In this document: positions 24,265 to 37,548 of the stretch, in pieces | Position numbering within the stretch: the stretch's first letter is position 1 | How the letters are laid out: each line of letters opens with the position of its first letter | NCBI GenBank assembly: GCA_022226955.1 | Contig: CP092079.1 | Span: 475,217-539,216, forward strand | DNA length: 64,000 nt | From: Nitrospira sp. | GTDB taxonomy: Bacteria; Nitrospirota; Nitrospiria; Nitrospirales; Nitrospiraceae | Direction of reading: 5' to 3' | Position numbers and translations under genes: made by a program | The notes under the pieces: model-generated | Seen by the model: the letters and a program-made list of their open reading frames with translations, nothing else | What the model was told of the DNA's origin: nothing | Database searches by the model: none

Positions 24265-25196
24265 AATCTGTCCGTCCCCTGCTTCTTGTCCATGGCGGCG
24301 CCGGTCTTCGCCGCATGACGGCAACTCAGGCCGGCTGTCTCACAGCCGCATTGGAAATTGGCTACCATCTTCTGGATCGCGGTGCGCCGGCCCTCACGGC
24401 CGTGGAGCAGGCGGTTCGCGCGCTGGAGCAGAGTGGGCTTTTCAATGCCGGCCGTGGCTCGCATGTCCAGCTCGACGGAGTGCGGCGCATGGATGCGTCG
24501 ATTATGGAAGGGCGGGATTTGCAGGCCGGGGCGGTCGCGTCGATTGAAGGGATTGTCCATCCGATTTCAGCCGCGCGATCGGTGATGGAACAGACGACGC
24601 ATGTCTTGCTTGTCGGGAAGCCTGCGTCGACATTCGCCAAGCATTGCAAGTTGGAACGGCAGCCGCGCCGCCCCTCCGGCCATGCGGTGCGAACAGCGAC
24701 GATGACGAAGACCTGGTCTCCGAAAACGCTGGCGCTCTACCAGGCGATGATGTCGAGCGGACCGGTATTGCGGAAGCGAGCTGGAAAGGAAACCGTCGGC
24801 GCAGTGGCGTTGGATCGAACTGGTACGGTGGCCGCCGGCGCGTCCACTGGCGGCATCGATATGATGTTGCCGGGGCGTGTCGGCGATACGCCGATTATCG
24901 GCTGCGGAGTCTATGCCGATAATGACAGCGGCGCGGTGTCGATGACCGGATTGGGTGAGGGGATCATCCGCATTGCGGTAGCAAAAGAAATCTGCGACCG
25001 TCTGGAACAAGGCGAGCGCCCAGCCTTAGCGGCAAGGCAGGTTTTACAGAAACTGGTTCGACGGATCGATGGCGCCGCTGGTACGCTGGTGCTCGCTCCG
25101 GACGGCCGATTCGTCATTACCCATGTCACCCCGCGCATGGCAGCCGGCTGGTGGAATGGGAAGGGCCGTCCCACTGTGAAGGATTGCTTCAGATGA
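24261..25196 (+). CDS. Isoaspartyl peptidase/L-asparaginase (Ntn hydrolase)
   Basis: N-terminal-nucleophile amidohydrolase of 311 residues that should self-cleave to give a beta subunit beginning with the threonine in GKETVGAVALD. Other family marks are the N-terminal LLLVHGGAG, AGRGSHVQLDGVRRMDASIM and GDTPIIGCGVYADN. The start is TTG, overlapping the preceding stop. It probably clears isoaspartyl dipeptides or asparagine. Confidence 0.9.
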   Translation: MKSVRPLLLVHGGAGLRRMTATQAGCLTAALEIGYHLLDRGAPALTAVEQAVRALEQSGLFNAGRGSHVQLDGVRRMDASIMEGRDLQAGAVASIEGIVHPISAARSVMEQTTHVLLVGKPASTFAKHCKLERQPRRPSGHAVRTATMTKTWSPKTLALYQAMMSSGPVLRKRAGKETVGAVALDRTGTVAAGASTGGIDMMLPGRVGDTPIIGCGVYADNDSGAVSMTGLGEGIIRIAVAKEICDRLEQGERPALAARQVLQKLVRRIDGAAGTLVLAPDGRFVITHVTPRMAAGWWNGKGRPTVKDCFR

Positions 25197-25624
25197 GCCG
25201 CAGCCTCTTTCACCTCGCTTTTCCCGTTCACGATCTTGCTGCCACAAAACACTTTTATGTCGAAGGACTGGGCTGCACACTCGGGCGCGAGTCGGCGAAC
25301 GCCATCACTTTGGGATTGGCCGGGAATCAGCTGGTGGGGCATCGTGAGCCGGAAGAGACTTCGGTGCAGGCAGGGATCTATCCACGCCATTTTGGGCTGG
25401 TCTTTCTCGATCGATCGGATTGGGAGGCCACAGCCGAACGAGCCCGGCAGAAGGGCCTGCCGTTTTATCAACAGCCGCTGGTGCGATTTCCCGGCATGCG
25501 CATCGAGCATCGCACCTTCTTTCTTGAAGACCCGTCGCGAAACCTGCTCGAGTTTAAACATTACACTTATGAGACGGCGATTTTTGGCGAGCGAGATGCT
25601 CACACTATCGGCGATGCCGAGTAA
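25193..25624 (+). CDS. VOC-superfamily (glyoxalase/dioxygenase-like) protein
   Basis: 143 residues with paired beta-alpha-beta-beta-beta modules. It begins SLFHLAFPVHDLAATKHFYVEGLGC, with a likely metal ligand His at the start, and ends EDPSRNLLEFKHY, where the glutamate is the usual second-site metal ligand. The ATG overlaps the preceding stop (ATGA). Substrate unknown; a dioxygenase-like enzyme is as likely as a glyoxalase. Confidence 0.82.
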   Translation: MSRSLFHLAFPVHDLAATKHFYVEGLGCTLGRESANAITLGLAGNQLVGHREPEETSVQAGIYPRHFGLVFLDRSDWEATAERARQKGLPFYQQPLVRFPGMRIEHRTFFLEDPSRNLLEFKHYTYETAIFGERDAHTIGDAE

Positions 25625-25658
25625 GCCCAGGCTTGGCCGAATGAGGCTCAGTCTTGAA

Positions 25659-26393
25659 TCAGTGCGCCGGGGAAGAGGTGGGAATCCGGTTCATGCCTCT
25701 CAGGATGCGCTGATGGCGTTTATTCAAGAACGCCGTCTTTCGGAGTGGATCGTACCGGCGTGGCGAAGGCAGGATGGCAGCCAGCCAGGCCGCCTCTTCT
25801 GCGGTGAGGTCTTGGGCTGATTTTCCAAAGTGATGGCGCGCCGCCGCTTCGGCGCCATAGACGCCATTCCCCCATTCCGCGACGTTCAGGTACAGCTCGA
25901 GAATCCGCCCCTTGGTCAGATGGTGTTCCAACGATCTGGTGATCAGCGCCTCGCGGGCTTTCCGTAAGAGTGAGCGCTCGGTCGACAGATAGAGGTTTTT
26001 CGCCAGTTGCTGAGTGATCGTACTGCCGCCTCGTGTCAGTTCTCCGGCTTCGAGATTGTGGATCGCCGCATCCTTGATCCCTTCCCAGTCGAATCCTTCG
26101 TGAATAAAAAACGATGCATCTTCGGCAGCCACGGCGGCATGCTGCAGATGGCGGGAGATGCGGGAAAGCGGCACCCAGGTCCATTGCCGTGGGACCGGCT
26201 TCCGCTGGCTCAGCGCGAGGGTCTGCCGATGTTCCATCAGTGCCGTCGGACCTGGATTGGTCTTGGCGAGAAGCGCCACATCCGGCAACGTCAGCAGCCA
26301 GGTTAAGGCGAGGAGGCCGAGCGGGACTCCGAGAAGTAAGACGGTCCAGAGCAGTATGCGTGCGAGAGTCTGTTGTTTCTTGGTTTTGGGCAT
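25659..26393 (-). CDS. mtgA: Monofunctional peptidoglycan glycosyltransferase
   Basis: GT51 transglycosylase polymerising lipid II, 244 residues. One N-terminal membrane helix is followed by the five GT51 motifs, including AAEDASFFIHEGFDW with the catalytic glutamate, RGGSTITQQLAKNLYLS, and RKAREALITRSLEHHLTKGRILELYLN. There is no transpeptidase domain, which defines the monofunctional class. Convergent with the VOC gene, divergent from engB. Confidence 0.95.
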   Translation of the reverse strand: MPKTKKQQTLARILLWTVLLLGVPLGLLALTWLLTLPDVALLAKTNPGPTALMEHRQTLALSQRKPVPRQWTWVPLSRISRHLQHAAVAAEDASFFIHEGFDWEGIKDAAIHNLEAGELTRGGSTITQQLAKNLYLSTERSLLRKAREALITRSLEHHLTKGRILELYLNVAEWGNGVYGAEAAARHHFGKSAQDLTAEEAAWLAAILPSPRRYDPLRKTAFLNKRHQRILRGMNRIPTSSPAH

Positions 26394-26472
26394 GAAGGGG
26401 GGTGTTACTCGCCTGGCATTCTGCTACTGTGTAGAAACACATGACGGTGCGTCACGGGGTTGCGTCATCACT

Positions 26473-27075
26473 ATGAAAATTCTTTCATCTGAGTTTATCA
26501 AAAGTTGCGCGTCGGCAGAACAGTTTCCTCAGGGGGAGTTGCCGGAGATTGCCGTCGCGGGGCGGTCGAATGTCGGGAAGTCGTCGCTGATTAATTCATT
26601 GCTCCATCGAAGAGGGCTTGCCAAAGTCAGTCGAACGCCTGGCAAGACGCGGGCGGTGAATCTCTTTCAAATTGCCACCTCGGATCCAGGGTTGGCGAAG
26701 TTGTATCTGGTGGATCTTCCGGGCTACGGATATGCGAAGGTCTCCAAATCCATCCGCGCGGAATGGGGGCCGCTGATTGAATCGTATGTGGCCGAGCAGC
26801 CGTCGTTGATGGCGGTGGTCTTGTTAGTGGAATGCCGGGTGGTCACGGAGCAAGATCGCCAGACCGTGGCCTGGTTGCAATCGATCGGGCGCGAGCCGGT
26901 TATCGTAGCGACCAAGGTCGACAAGCTCAGACCGAGCGAACGGGTGCGGACCCTTCGTCAAACGCATCGCGATCTCGGATTACCGGAAGGGCAGCAGCTC
27001 ATCCCCTATTCAGTGGTGACGGGAGAAGGGCGGGATCAGCTCTGGGGGGCGCTGCGGGATCTCGTCAAAACTTGA
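26473..27075 (+). CDS. engB: Ribosome-biogenesis GTPase EngB/YsxC
   Basis: Essential GTPase for 50S subunit assembly, 200 residues. G1 is GRSNVGKSS, the switch region TPGKTR, G3 DLPGYGYA and G4 TKVDK. ATG 26473 begins the family-typical N-terminus; the ORF extending back to 26158 overlaps mtgA on the other strand and is rejected. Its 3' end overlaps the convergent chaperone gene by 11 bases. Confidence 0.95.
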   Translation: MKILSSEFIKSCASAEQFPQGELPEIAVAGRSNVGKSSLINSLLHRRGLAKVSRTPGKTRAVNLFQIATSDPGLAKLYLVDLPGYGYAKVSKSIRAEWGPLIESYVAEQPSLMAVVLLVECRVVTEQDRQTVAWLQSIGREPVIVATKVDKLRPSERVRTLRQTHRDLGLPEGQQLIPYSVVTGEGRDQLWGALRDLVKT

Positions 27076-28024
27076 TGTCAATGTAGGCCTTGTTCTTCAA
27101 GCCGACCAGCCAGGATTGGAAGACGTCTTCGCTCTTTTGCTGAAACACCAGCGACTGGATTTCAAATTTGACTTCCTCGAAGGGGCGAAACTGTTTCGGC
27201 GTCCGCTCATCGACACGGACAATATGATACCCCTCGGGGGTTTCGACGATCTCGGAAACCCCGCCCGGCACCAGCGGCGCAATCGCGCGCTCAATGGCCG
27301 GGAGCAGCTCTCCTTGCCTGACCAGCCCGAGCCGGCCTCCGCGCGAGGCGTTCGGCCCATCTGAGTAACGCAACGCGGCATCCTCGAATTTTTCGCCGCG
27401 CTTCAATTCCGCCATCACAATACGGGCTTTCTCCAACGCTTCCGCGGCTCCATCGGCCGAGCGGGGTTGAATCAAGATCTGGCTTAGGGTGTATTCTTCG
27501 GGGAGCGCGAAGCGCGTCTGGTGTTCCTTGTAGTACCGTTTCATTTCCGCGCTTCCGACCATGACGCCATTCCGCACTTCACGGTCGACGACTTTGAGAA
27601 GGGTCAGCTGGTCGCGCACGTTTCTCACACTCAGCGGATCTTTTTCGTCGACCGTCTCGCCTTGTTGCTTCATCTGCTGGATGGCCTGCTTCACTTCCTG
27701 ATCGGAGACATCCACGTTCTTGGTTGCGGCTTCTTGCAGTTGCAGGCGCCGCTCGATCATTTTCGTCAGGGCCATGTATTCGGCGGTCTTCAAGCGCTGA
27801 TCCAATTCGTCGCCGCGGTATTGCCGGCGAATGCGCTCTTGTTCGGGGGCCAGCTCGCGCTTGACGTCGGATTGCATGATGAGGTCGGCATTCACCACTG
27901 CCACAATCCGATCCTCCACTTGGGGGGCAGAGATGGCCGGGGTGGCGGGCGTGAACCAAGGCAGAGAGAGCAGCAGCCCAAGCGCGACACGAACGATGGT
28001 GCGGGAAGACGAATTCAGCTGCAC
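27065..28024 (-). CDS. surA: SurA-like periplasmic chaperone/peptidyl-prolyl isomerase
   Basis: 319 residues: signal peptide, an N-terminal chaperone domain (VEDRIVAVVNADLIMQSDVKRE onward) and one parvulin domain (about 175-290) with YTLSQILIQP, GGRLGLVRQGELLPAIERAI and PEGYHIVRVDER. Escherichia coli SurA has two parvulin domains; this has one. The start is GTG with GAGGAG about ten bases upstream. It follows another parvulin gene on the same strand, likely a co-transcribed pair for outer-membrane protein folding. Confidence 0.88.
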   Translation of the reverse strand: MQLNSSSRTIVRVALGLLLSLPWFTPATPAISAPQVEDRIVAVVNADLIMQSDVKRELAPEQERIRRQYRGDELDQRLKTAEYMALTKMIERRLQLQEAATKNVDVSDQEVKQAIQQMKQQGETVDEKDPLSVRNVRDQLTLLKVVDREVRNGVMVGSAEMKRYYKEHQTRFALPEEYTLSQILIQPRSADGAAEALEKARIVMAELKRGEKFEDAALRYSDGPNASRGGRLGLVRQGELLPAIERAIAPLVPGGVSEIVETPEGYHIVRVDERTPKQFRPFEEVKFEIQSLVFQQKSEDVFQSWLVGLKNKAYIDIKF

Positions 28025-28106
28025 GGATACGGTGCTCCTCGATGAGTGCGGGGCAGACCGGCGGATTGTACACGAAATGAGGGGTTTGAGGAGGCGGATG
28101 TGTGCG

Positions 28107-28979
28107 CTACGGTCTCCCGGTGTCTTCGTCGGTGATGTAGCGTGAGGCGTCGGCCAGGCGGACGGTCGCTTTGGTTCGGATATCCGCGATCACTTCTTCA
28201 AATTGTTTCCGGCGTTTGTCGGCCAGCAACTCTTGACGCAGCCGCTCCCGGGTCGCGAGATCCGCCTGAATGGTTTCTTTTTCCAGCGGACTGACCTTGA
28301 CGATGTAGTAGCCCGCGTCGGTCTTGATGGGCTCACTGATCACGCCGTGCCGGAGCGTTTGGACGATGGCATCGACGTCGGGATTAAGGAGGCCTTTCCG
28401 ATAGGGGCCGAGGTCGCCGCCTTTGGCTTTGGTCTTGTCGTCGAGGGAATAGCGCTGGGCGAACTTGATAAAATCCCCGCCGGCTTCGATCTGCTTCTTC
28501 AAATCTTTGGCCGCCGGGTAATTGCTCAACAGCATCTGGGAGACTTGCACCTTGAGTGGGGCCAGCAGCTGGTGGGCGTGCTTTTCGTAGTAGGCATCCA
28601 ACTCGGCCTGGGACAGCTCGACTTTGGCCCTGAGGCGGTCCTTCAGAAGTTCGTCCAGCACGAGTTGTTCTTTGTAGCGTTGCGCGCGATCGCGAATCGC
28701 ATCGTTCTGATCCAGCCCTTGGCGGCGGGCCTCCTGCATCAGCAGTTCGCGGGTGATCAATTCGTCGAGAAACCGCCGCTTGCCGCCGTCCTTGTCGTAC
28801 CGGCCGCGGGTCGCTTCCGAGAGTTCATTCCACCGAACATCGAATTCATATTGGGTGATCGCCCGGCCATTGACGAGCGCCAGGACAGGTTCCTCTTGCG
28901 GCGGAGTGCAGCCCGGCAGAACCCACAGGGAGCTGGACAGCAGAGCGGCGAAAGCGAGCGACGAACGAAAATTGCGCAT
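28107..28979 (-). CDS. PrsA/PpiC-like lipoprotein isomerase
   Basis: 290-residue parvulin-type foldase. The signal ends in a lipobox (VLPGC), so it is membrane-anchored. A SurA-N-like helical part (LALVNGRAITQYEFDVRW, DELITRELLMQEARRQG) flanks a parvulin domain with VQVSQMLLSNYP, GGDLGPYRKG and GYYIVKVSPL. It sits just upstream of the SurA-like gene and downstream of mfd, all on the minus strand. Confidence 0.87.
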   Translation of the reverse strand: MRNFRSSLAFAALLSSSLWVLPGCTPPQEEPVLALVNGRAITQYEFDVRWNELSEATRGRYDKDGGKRRFLDELITRELLMQEARRQGLDQNDAIRDRAQRYKEQLVLDELLKDRLRAKVELSQAELDAYYEKHAHQLLAPLKVQVSQMLLSNYPAAKDLKKQIEAGGDFIKFAQRYSLDDKTKAKGGDLGPYRKGLLNPDVDAIVQTLRHGVISEPIKTDAGYYIVKVSPLEKETIQADLATRERLRQELLADKRRKQFEEVIADIRTKATVRLADASRYITDEDTGRP

Positions 28980-29041
28980 GAGCGATGGTCTATTTCCAGT
29001 CAGTGCCAGAGCGCGGCGTGGTTCACGAGCCCGGTCTCAAT

Positions 29042-32497
<3,456 letters not shown>

Positions 32498-32500
32498 AGA

Positions 32501-32995
32501 TTAGGTTGAGGTTGAGCGAATGCGGTGAATCAATGCCGTGGTGGAAAATCCTGGAACCAGGGGAATAGTTTGGACCCTGCCGCCACGCGCTTCCACAATG
32601 TCCCGTCCGATAATGCGATCCAGTGGCCAGTCGCCGCCTTTCACCAGCACGTCCGGTTGCACGGCGGCAATGAGCGCCTTGGGGTCTGGTTCAGGGAATA
32701 AGACCACAAAATCGACGCATCCTAAGGCTGCCAGCACTTCCGCCCGCTGCGCTTCCGAGACGATCGGCCGGTCCGGCGCTTTTTTCAGGCTCCGGACGGA
32801 ATCGTCGGAGTTGACCCCTACCACCAGAAAATCTCCCAGTGCCTTGGCGGCCTGCAAATAGCGGGTATGGCCGATATGCATGAGATCGAAACAGCCGTTG
32901 GTGAAAACAATACGGGAGCCGTTAGCTCGCAGGGGTTGAAGCTGTTCAACCAGTTGTTCTTTGGTCATTATCTTGGGTGGCATCGCTTGCATCAT
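32501..32995 (-). CDS. rfaE2: Heptose-1-phosphate adenylyltransferase (HldE C-domain/RfaE2 type)
   Basis: Stand-alone nucleotidyltransferase of 164 residues that activates D-glycero-beta-D-manno-heptose 1-phosphate for ADP-heptose and LPS core synthesis. The HXGH motif lies in FTNGCFDLMHIGHTRYL, and VKGGDWPLDRIIGRDIVEARGG is typical. The kinase half of HldE is not fused and not in the window; gmhA lies 9 kb away. Several in-frame ATGs near the start (32995, 32983, 32968) make the exact N-terminus uncertain. Confidence 0.93.
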   Translation of the reverse strand: MMQAMPPKIMTKEQLVEQLQPLRANGSRIVFTNGCFDLMHIGHTRYLQAAKALGDFLVVGVNSDDSVRSLKKAPDRPIVSEAQRAEVLAALGCVDFVVLFPEPDPKALIAAVQPDVLVKGGDWPLDRIIGRDIVEARGGRVQTIPLVPGFSTTALIHRIRSTST

Positions 32996-33171
32996 ACCTG
33001 TCGCGCCGGCCGATGGGAAGCGGCTCCATCGGATCGGTCAGATCGGTGGATTTGGCCATGAATTCCTTAAGTTCGTGAAAGAACGACCCGATACAGACGT
33101 GAACGAGGAGCAGGAGGTCTGTCCGGAGCGGGCCGCGTCGTGGTCTGCCTGCCGGACTTGAACTGTTGGGA

Positions 33172-36100
33172 ATGGAAGCGAGAGGCGTGGGCGTGAGCGA
33201 TCGCAACACATTGTCCGATAAGGGCTCTCGCGTATTCACACATCGACACCAGTTTACGCTGATTGGGCTTATTGCGCTCGCTACGCTGGTCGCGGTCATC
33301 GTGGGAGGGGCCTGGCTAGAACGGCGAACGGTGGCGGCGTCCGGAGAAACGGTGTCCATCATGGCCGCAGAAGTGGCCGCGAAACTCGATTTGTTGCTGA
33401 ATGAGCGGGTTGGAGGCGTGCAGGCTCTTGCGGAATCGCTGGCGATGAACGGAGAGACTCCAGCGGCTCGCAGCCATATCCTTGAGACATTTCATCAGGC
33501 CTACCCTCTCTATTTCTGGATCGGCGTTGTCGATCCGGATGGCCGGATCGCTGCCGCTACGATTCCTCAGGCTAGACAACTCGATGTCCGGGCCACCGGC
33601 TGGTTTCAGGCGGTGCGGCAAGAGCGAGCGGGGCTTCACATTGGCGATATTACCGCCGATGAGGCCAGTCACGGCGTCGAAACCGTCTCCTTCACGGCGC
33701 CAATCATGGATCATCGGCTCAATGCCGATCGGCGCTCGTTTCGCGGTGCCGTCACGACCCGGGTGAGTGCCGAACAGCTGGAGCGCTTGGTGACCGAAGC
33801 GATTCGGTTGTTCCAGCAGCAGACGTCGTTCTTTCACACCGTGGAATACAAGGTGCTTCGGGAAGACGGGTGGGTGTTCATCGACTCGGATTCCGCGCGC
33901 CAGGGACAGGTGAACCTTGCGCCGGGAAATCTGCTGTCGGTTCAACGCGCCGCCTCGGGAGAGTCTGGCTTTGTCGAAGAACAGCATTTTGTCCGCCGAG
34001 TGCCGGTCTTGACGGGGTATGCCCGCACACAGGGGATGGAGGGGGTCGAGAGCCCGAAATGGACGGTGCTGTTGCGAGTGGACCGGGCCGAAGTCGTGGA
34101 GCCGGTGCGTCGCTTTCTCTGGACGGTGGGCACCGCCGGTCTTTTGATCGTCGGCCCGCTGATGGGATTGTTAGTGAGCACGACCCGCCGCGCCCAGTTG
34201 GAGTGGAAGGATACGCAGGACGAGCGGATGCATGCCCGAGCCAATGAGCGCCGGCTGCGGACGATTCTTGAAGTGGAGCCGGAAGGGGTGCTGGTGACGG
34301 ATGGCGACCGATGCGTCCTTCAGATCAATCCGGCCGGCTGCGCGCTCTTCGACGCCGGGTTTCCCGAGGAAGTGCTGGGACGGGATATCGGCCAATGGAT
34401 GCATGAGGACGATCGCCTGGCCTACGAGGATGCGCATGCCGCGGCCCTTCAGGGGCGGGGGGTTTTGATCAGCGGGCGGTTGCAGGGCTTTTCTGGGCAA
34501 TCGCGCTGGTTCGAGATGACGTTAGTGTTGTTGCCGGGAGAGCCGGGCATCCCGCCGTCGGTCTTGAGTGTCACGCGAGACATCACCGATCAGAAATATG
34601 CGCAGCGCCGCCAAGCGCTCCAGCATGCCGTGGCGAAAGTCCTGGCCGAGGCCTCGACAGTCGAGCAGGCGATTCCCGAATTGTTGCGAGTCATCGGGGT
34701 CAGCTTGGAATGGCAGGTGGGCGCATTTTGGCGAGTGGAGGAAAAGACCAAGACGCTCCGGTGCCTGCAGACGTGGGGGGGGCATCCGTATCCTGTCGAA
34801 GAATTTTTTGAAGCCAGCCGCCGTGAGACCTTCGCGTCCGGCGCGGGATTCCCCGGCCGCTGCTGGGCGCGGGGCGAACCGCTGTGGGAGGCGGACGTCC
34901 TGCGGGATCATGAATTTATCCGAGCGGCGGCGGCGACGCTGAACGAATTGCATGCCGGCTGCGCATTTCCCGTGTGGCTGCGGGCCAGCGTGTTCGGTGT
35001 CATGGAGTTTTTCAGCCGGGACGTCCATCCCCGCGATACCGATCTCTTGCGGACGCTCGCCACCATCGGGAGCCAGATCGGGCTCTTTCTTGAACGCGCG
35101 GAAGTCGAAGCCGCGTTGCGCGAAAACGAGAGCCGCACCCGCCTGATCATCGATACGGCCCTCGATGCTGTCGTGACGATGGATTGTGACGGAGCCATTA
35201 CTGAGTGGAATGCTCAGGCCGAGTTGCTGTTCGGATGGCGGGCGCATGAAGTCATGGGAAAGGATCTTGCCGATACCGTCATTCCGGCCGATCAGCGGGC
35301 GGCGCATCGCGCGAGTCTTGCTCGGTATCTTCACACGGGGCAGTCGAGCATTCTCGGGAAGCTGGTGGAGTTTCAGGCCTGCCATCATGACGGGCGGATG
35401 TTTCCGGTCGAAGTATCTATCGCGCCGTTGCGTCTGGACGACACGGTGGTCTTCAGCGCGTTTATCCGGGATATCTCCCGGCGCAAGGAATCGGAGCAGG
35501 CGCTGTCGTCCTATGCCCGGCAGTTAGAACAGAGCAACCGAGATCTCGACGAAGCTCTGGCGCAAGCGCGCGCGGCCACCGAAGCCAAATCCGCATTTCT
35601 GGCCACGATGAGCCACGAAATCCGGACGCCGATGAACGGCGTGATCGGCATGACGGGATTGCTGCTCGATACCGAACTGACGGCGGAGCAACGGGAGTAC
35701 GGCGAAATCGTCCGCAATTCAGGCGATCATTTGCTGACCATCATCAACGACATTCTGGACTTCTCAAAAATTGAAGCCGGAAAAATGAGCTTGGAGATTA
35801 TCGACTTTGATCTGCGGCACGCGGTCGAGGATGCCTTAGATCTCTTTGGAGAACGAGCCTCCACGAAGCATTTGAATCTTGCCTGTCTTTTCCATGCCGA
35901 CGTGCCGGTCGCGTTGCGCGGCGACTCCGGCCGCGTGCGGCAAGTGCTGACCAATCTGGTGAGCAATGCCATCAAGTTCACCGAACAGGGCGACGTGGTT
36001 GTGCAGGTCCGGCTGGCCTCACAACAGGACGGCGTCGCGGTCGTCCGGTTCGATGTCGCCGACAGCGGGATTGGCCTCTCGGATGCGCAACAGGCTCACT

Positions 36101-37548
36101 TGTTCCAAGCCTTCAGCCAGGCGGACGGCTCGACCACGCGCAAGTATGGCGGCACCGGATTAGGCCTGGTGATTTGCAAGCGGCTGGTGGAAATGATGGG
36201 CGGAGAGATCGGGGTGGCCAGCCAGCCGGGATCGGGCAGTACGTTCTGGTTCACGGCGCGATTTGAGCCGCAACCGGCGCTGGTCGATGCGGCGGCTCCA
36301 GGAGTGGTCTCGGTGCGCGGGAAGCGGGTGTTGATCGTCGACGATAAACCGATCAACTGCCGGATTCTCGAACTGCTCATGAAGAAATGGGAGCTGGTAT
36401 CCACGGTGATGAGCGAGCACGCGGCCGTCGTGTCCCATCTTCAGGAACGGGCCAGCCGGGGAGTCGCGTACGATCTGGCCATCATCGACGCCGACTTGGC
36501 GAAGTCCGACGGATTACAGCTCGCGCAGGCGGTCATCGCGACGAAGGCGCCGCCGCGCGTGATTCTGTTGACGTCGGTCGGGAAGCGGGGAGATGCGAAG
36601 ACCGCCAAAGAGCTGGGGGTCGCCGCCTATCTCACCAAACCGATCCGGGAAAGCCAGTTGTTGCGCTGTCTTGCCATGGTGCTGGAGCAATCGGAGGTTC
36701 CGGCTGCTGAGCGGGCCGCGCGGCCCGAACCGGAATTGGTGACGCGCCACACCCTGGCCGAGGCCGCCCCGCCGGCCGGGCTGAAAATCCTGGTCGCCGA
36801 AGACAACATCATCAATCAAAAGGTGGCGGTTCGGATGTTCGAGCGATTGGGGCATCGTGTGGATGTGGCGGCCAATGGGCTTGAGGCCGTCGAAGCGCTC
36901 TCGCGCATTACGTATGACCTGGTGTTCATGGATTGCCAGATGCCTGAGATGGACGGATTCGGAGCCACCCGCGAGATCCGGCGGCGAGAACAGTCCGTCT
37001 CTCCCGCTCGCCGTCGAACCCCCATCATCGCGATGACGGCTAATGCCATGCAGGGAGATCGTGAGGTCTGTCTGCAGGCCGGTATGGATGACTACGTGTC
37101 CAAGCCGGTGACGAGCGAGGTGCTGGCGGCGGTGTTCGAGCGCTGGCGGCCGCGGGCCGGTCAGGCGGCGGAGCTCGAAGCGGCGAGGGCCGGGGGCTCC
37201 ACGATCGATCCGCTGATACTCGACGGGCTTCGCGTCTTAAGCGACGAGGACGATCCGGGATTTTTATCCAGGCTGATCGGTCATTTTTTAGCCGATACGC
37301 CCACCCGGTTGACCGCGATGGGGACGGCCTGCCGCAAGGGGCGCGCGGAAGATGTGCAGCGAATCGCGCACAGCCTGAAGGGGAGCGCTTCCAACCTGGG
37401 CGCATTGGGTCTGGCCAGAATGTGCGACCAGGTCGTCCTGGTCTCGCGTGGCGGACTGGAAGCGGTTCCCGCTCTCTTGGCCGAACTGGAGCTTGAATTC
37501 CAGCGAGTTCGAGGCGAGTTAGAGCAGGATCTCAAGGAGGCGGCCTGA
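33172..37548 (+). CDS. Hybrid sensor histidine kinase with two receivers and HPt
   Basis: A 1458-residue phosphorelay protein. Membrane helices at about 27-48 and 316-338 bracket a periplasmic Cache-like sensor. Then come PAS (about 360-480), GAF (485-640) and a second PAS (650-770), HisKA with His about 815 in MSHEIRTPMNG, HATPase with NLVSNAIKF and GTGLGL, receiver 1 (Asp about 1106 in AIIDADLAKSDG), receiver 2 (Asp about 1254 in FMDCQMPEMDG), and an HPt domain with His about 1400 (AHSLKGSASNLG). TTG 33166 and GTG 33193 are alternative starts. Its stop overlaps the next sensor's start. No output regulator is adjacent. Confidence 0.93.
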   Translation: MEARGVGVSDRNTLSDKGSRVFTHRHQFTLIGLIALATLVAVIVGGAWLERRTVAASGETVSIMAAEVAAKLDLLLNERVGGVQALAESLAMNGETPAARSHILETFHQAYPLYFWIGVVDPDGRIAAATIPQARQLDVRATGWFQAVRQERAGLHIGDITADEASHGVETVSFTAPIMDHRLNADRRSFRGAVTTRVSAEQLERLVTEAIRLFQQQTSFFHTVEYKVLREDGWVFIDSDSARQGQVNLAPGNLLSVQRAASGESGFVEEQHFVRRVPVLTGYARTQGMEGVESPKWTVLLRVDRAEVVEPVRRFLWTVGTAGLLIVGPLMGLLVSTTRRAQLEWKDTQDERMHARANERRLRTILEVEPEGVLVTDGDRCVLQINPAGCALFDAGFPEEVLGRDIGQWMHEDDRLAYEDAHAAALQGRGVLISGRLQGFSGQSRWFEMTLVLLPGEPGIPPSVLSVTRDITDQKYAQRRQALQHAVAKVLAEASTVEQAIPELLRVIGVSLEWQVGAFWRVEEKTKTLRCLQTWGGHPYPVEEFFEASRRETFASGAGFPGRCWARGEPLWEADVLRDHEFIRAAAATLNELHAGCAFPVWLRASVFGVMEFFSRDVHPRDTDLLRTLATIGSQIGLFLERAEVEAALRENESRTRLIIDTALDAVVTMDCDGAITEWNAQAELLFGWRAHEVMGKDLADTVIPADQRAAHRASLARYLHTGQSSILGKLVEFQACHHDGRMFPVEVSIAPLRLDDTVVFSAFIRDISRRKESEQALSSYARQLEQSNRDLDEALAQARAATEAKSAFLATMSHEIRTPMNGVIGMTGLLLDTELTAEQREYGEIVRNSGDHLLTIINDILDFSKIEAGKMSLEIIDFDLRHAVEDALDLFGERASTKHLNLACLFHADVPVALRGDSGRVRQVLTNLVSNAIKFTEQGDVVVQVRLASQQDGVAVVRFDVADSGIGLSDAQQAHLFQAFSQADGSTTRKYGGTGLGLVICKRLVEMMGGEIGVASQPGSGSTFWFTARFEPQPALVDAAAPGVVSVRGKRVLIVDDKPINCRILELLMKKWELVSTVMSEHAAVVSHLQERASRGVAYDLAIIDADLAKSDGLQLAQAVIATKAPPRVILLTSVGKRGDAKTAKELGVAAYLTKPIRESQLLRCLAMVLEQSEVPAAERAARPEPELVTRHTLAEAAPPAGLKILVAEDNIINQKVAVRMFERLGHRVDVAANGLEAVEALSRITYDLVFMDCQMPEMDGFGATREIRRREQSVSPARRRTPIIAMTANAMQGDREVCLQAGMDDYVSKPVTSEVLAAVFERWRPRAGQAAELEAARAGGSTIDPLILDGLRVLSDEDDPGFLSRLIGHFLADTPTRLTAMGTACRKGRAEDVQRIAHSLKGSASNLGALGLARMCDQVVLVSRGGLEAVPALLAELELEFQRVRGELEQDLKEAA

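Noticed and set aside
26158-26472. Longer EngB reading with 105 extra residues
   Set aside because: It overlaps mtgA on the opposite strand and adds no domain; ATG 26473 matches the family start.
32946-33060. Possible short minus-strand ORF (MAKSTDLTDP start) overlapping the heptose gene start
   Set aside because: It has an AAGGA-like site, but a 37-residue polar product overlapping a known gene in another frame is weak.
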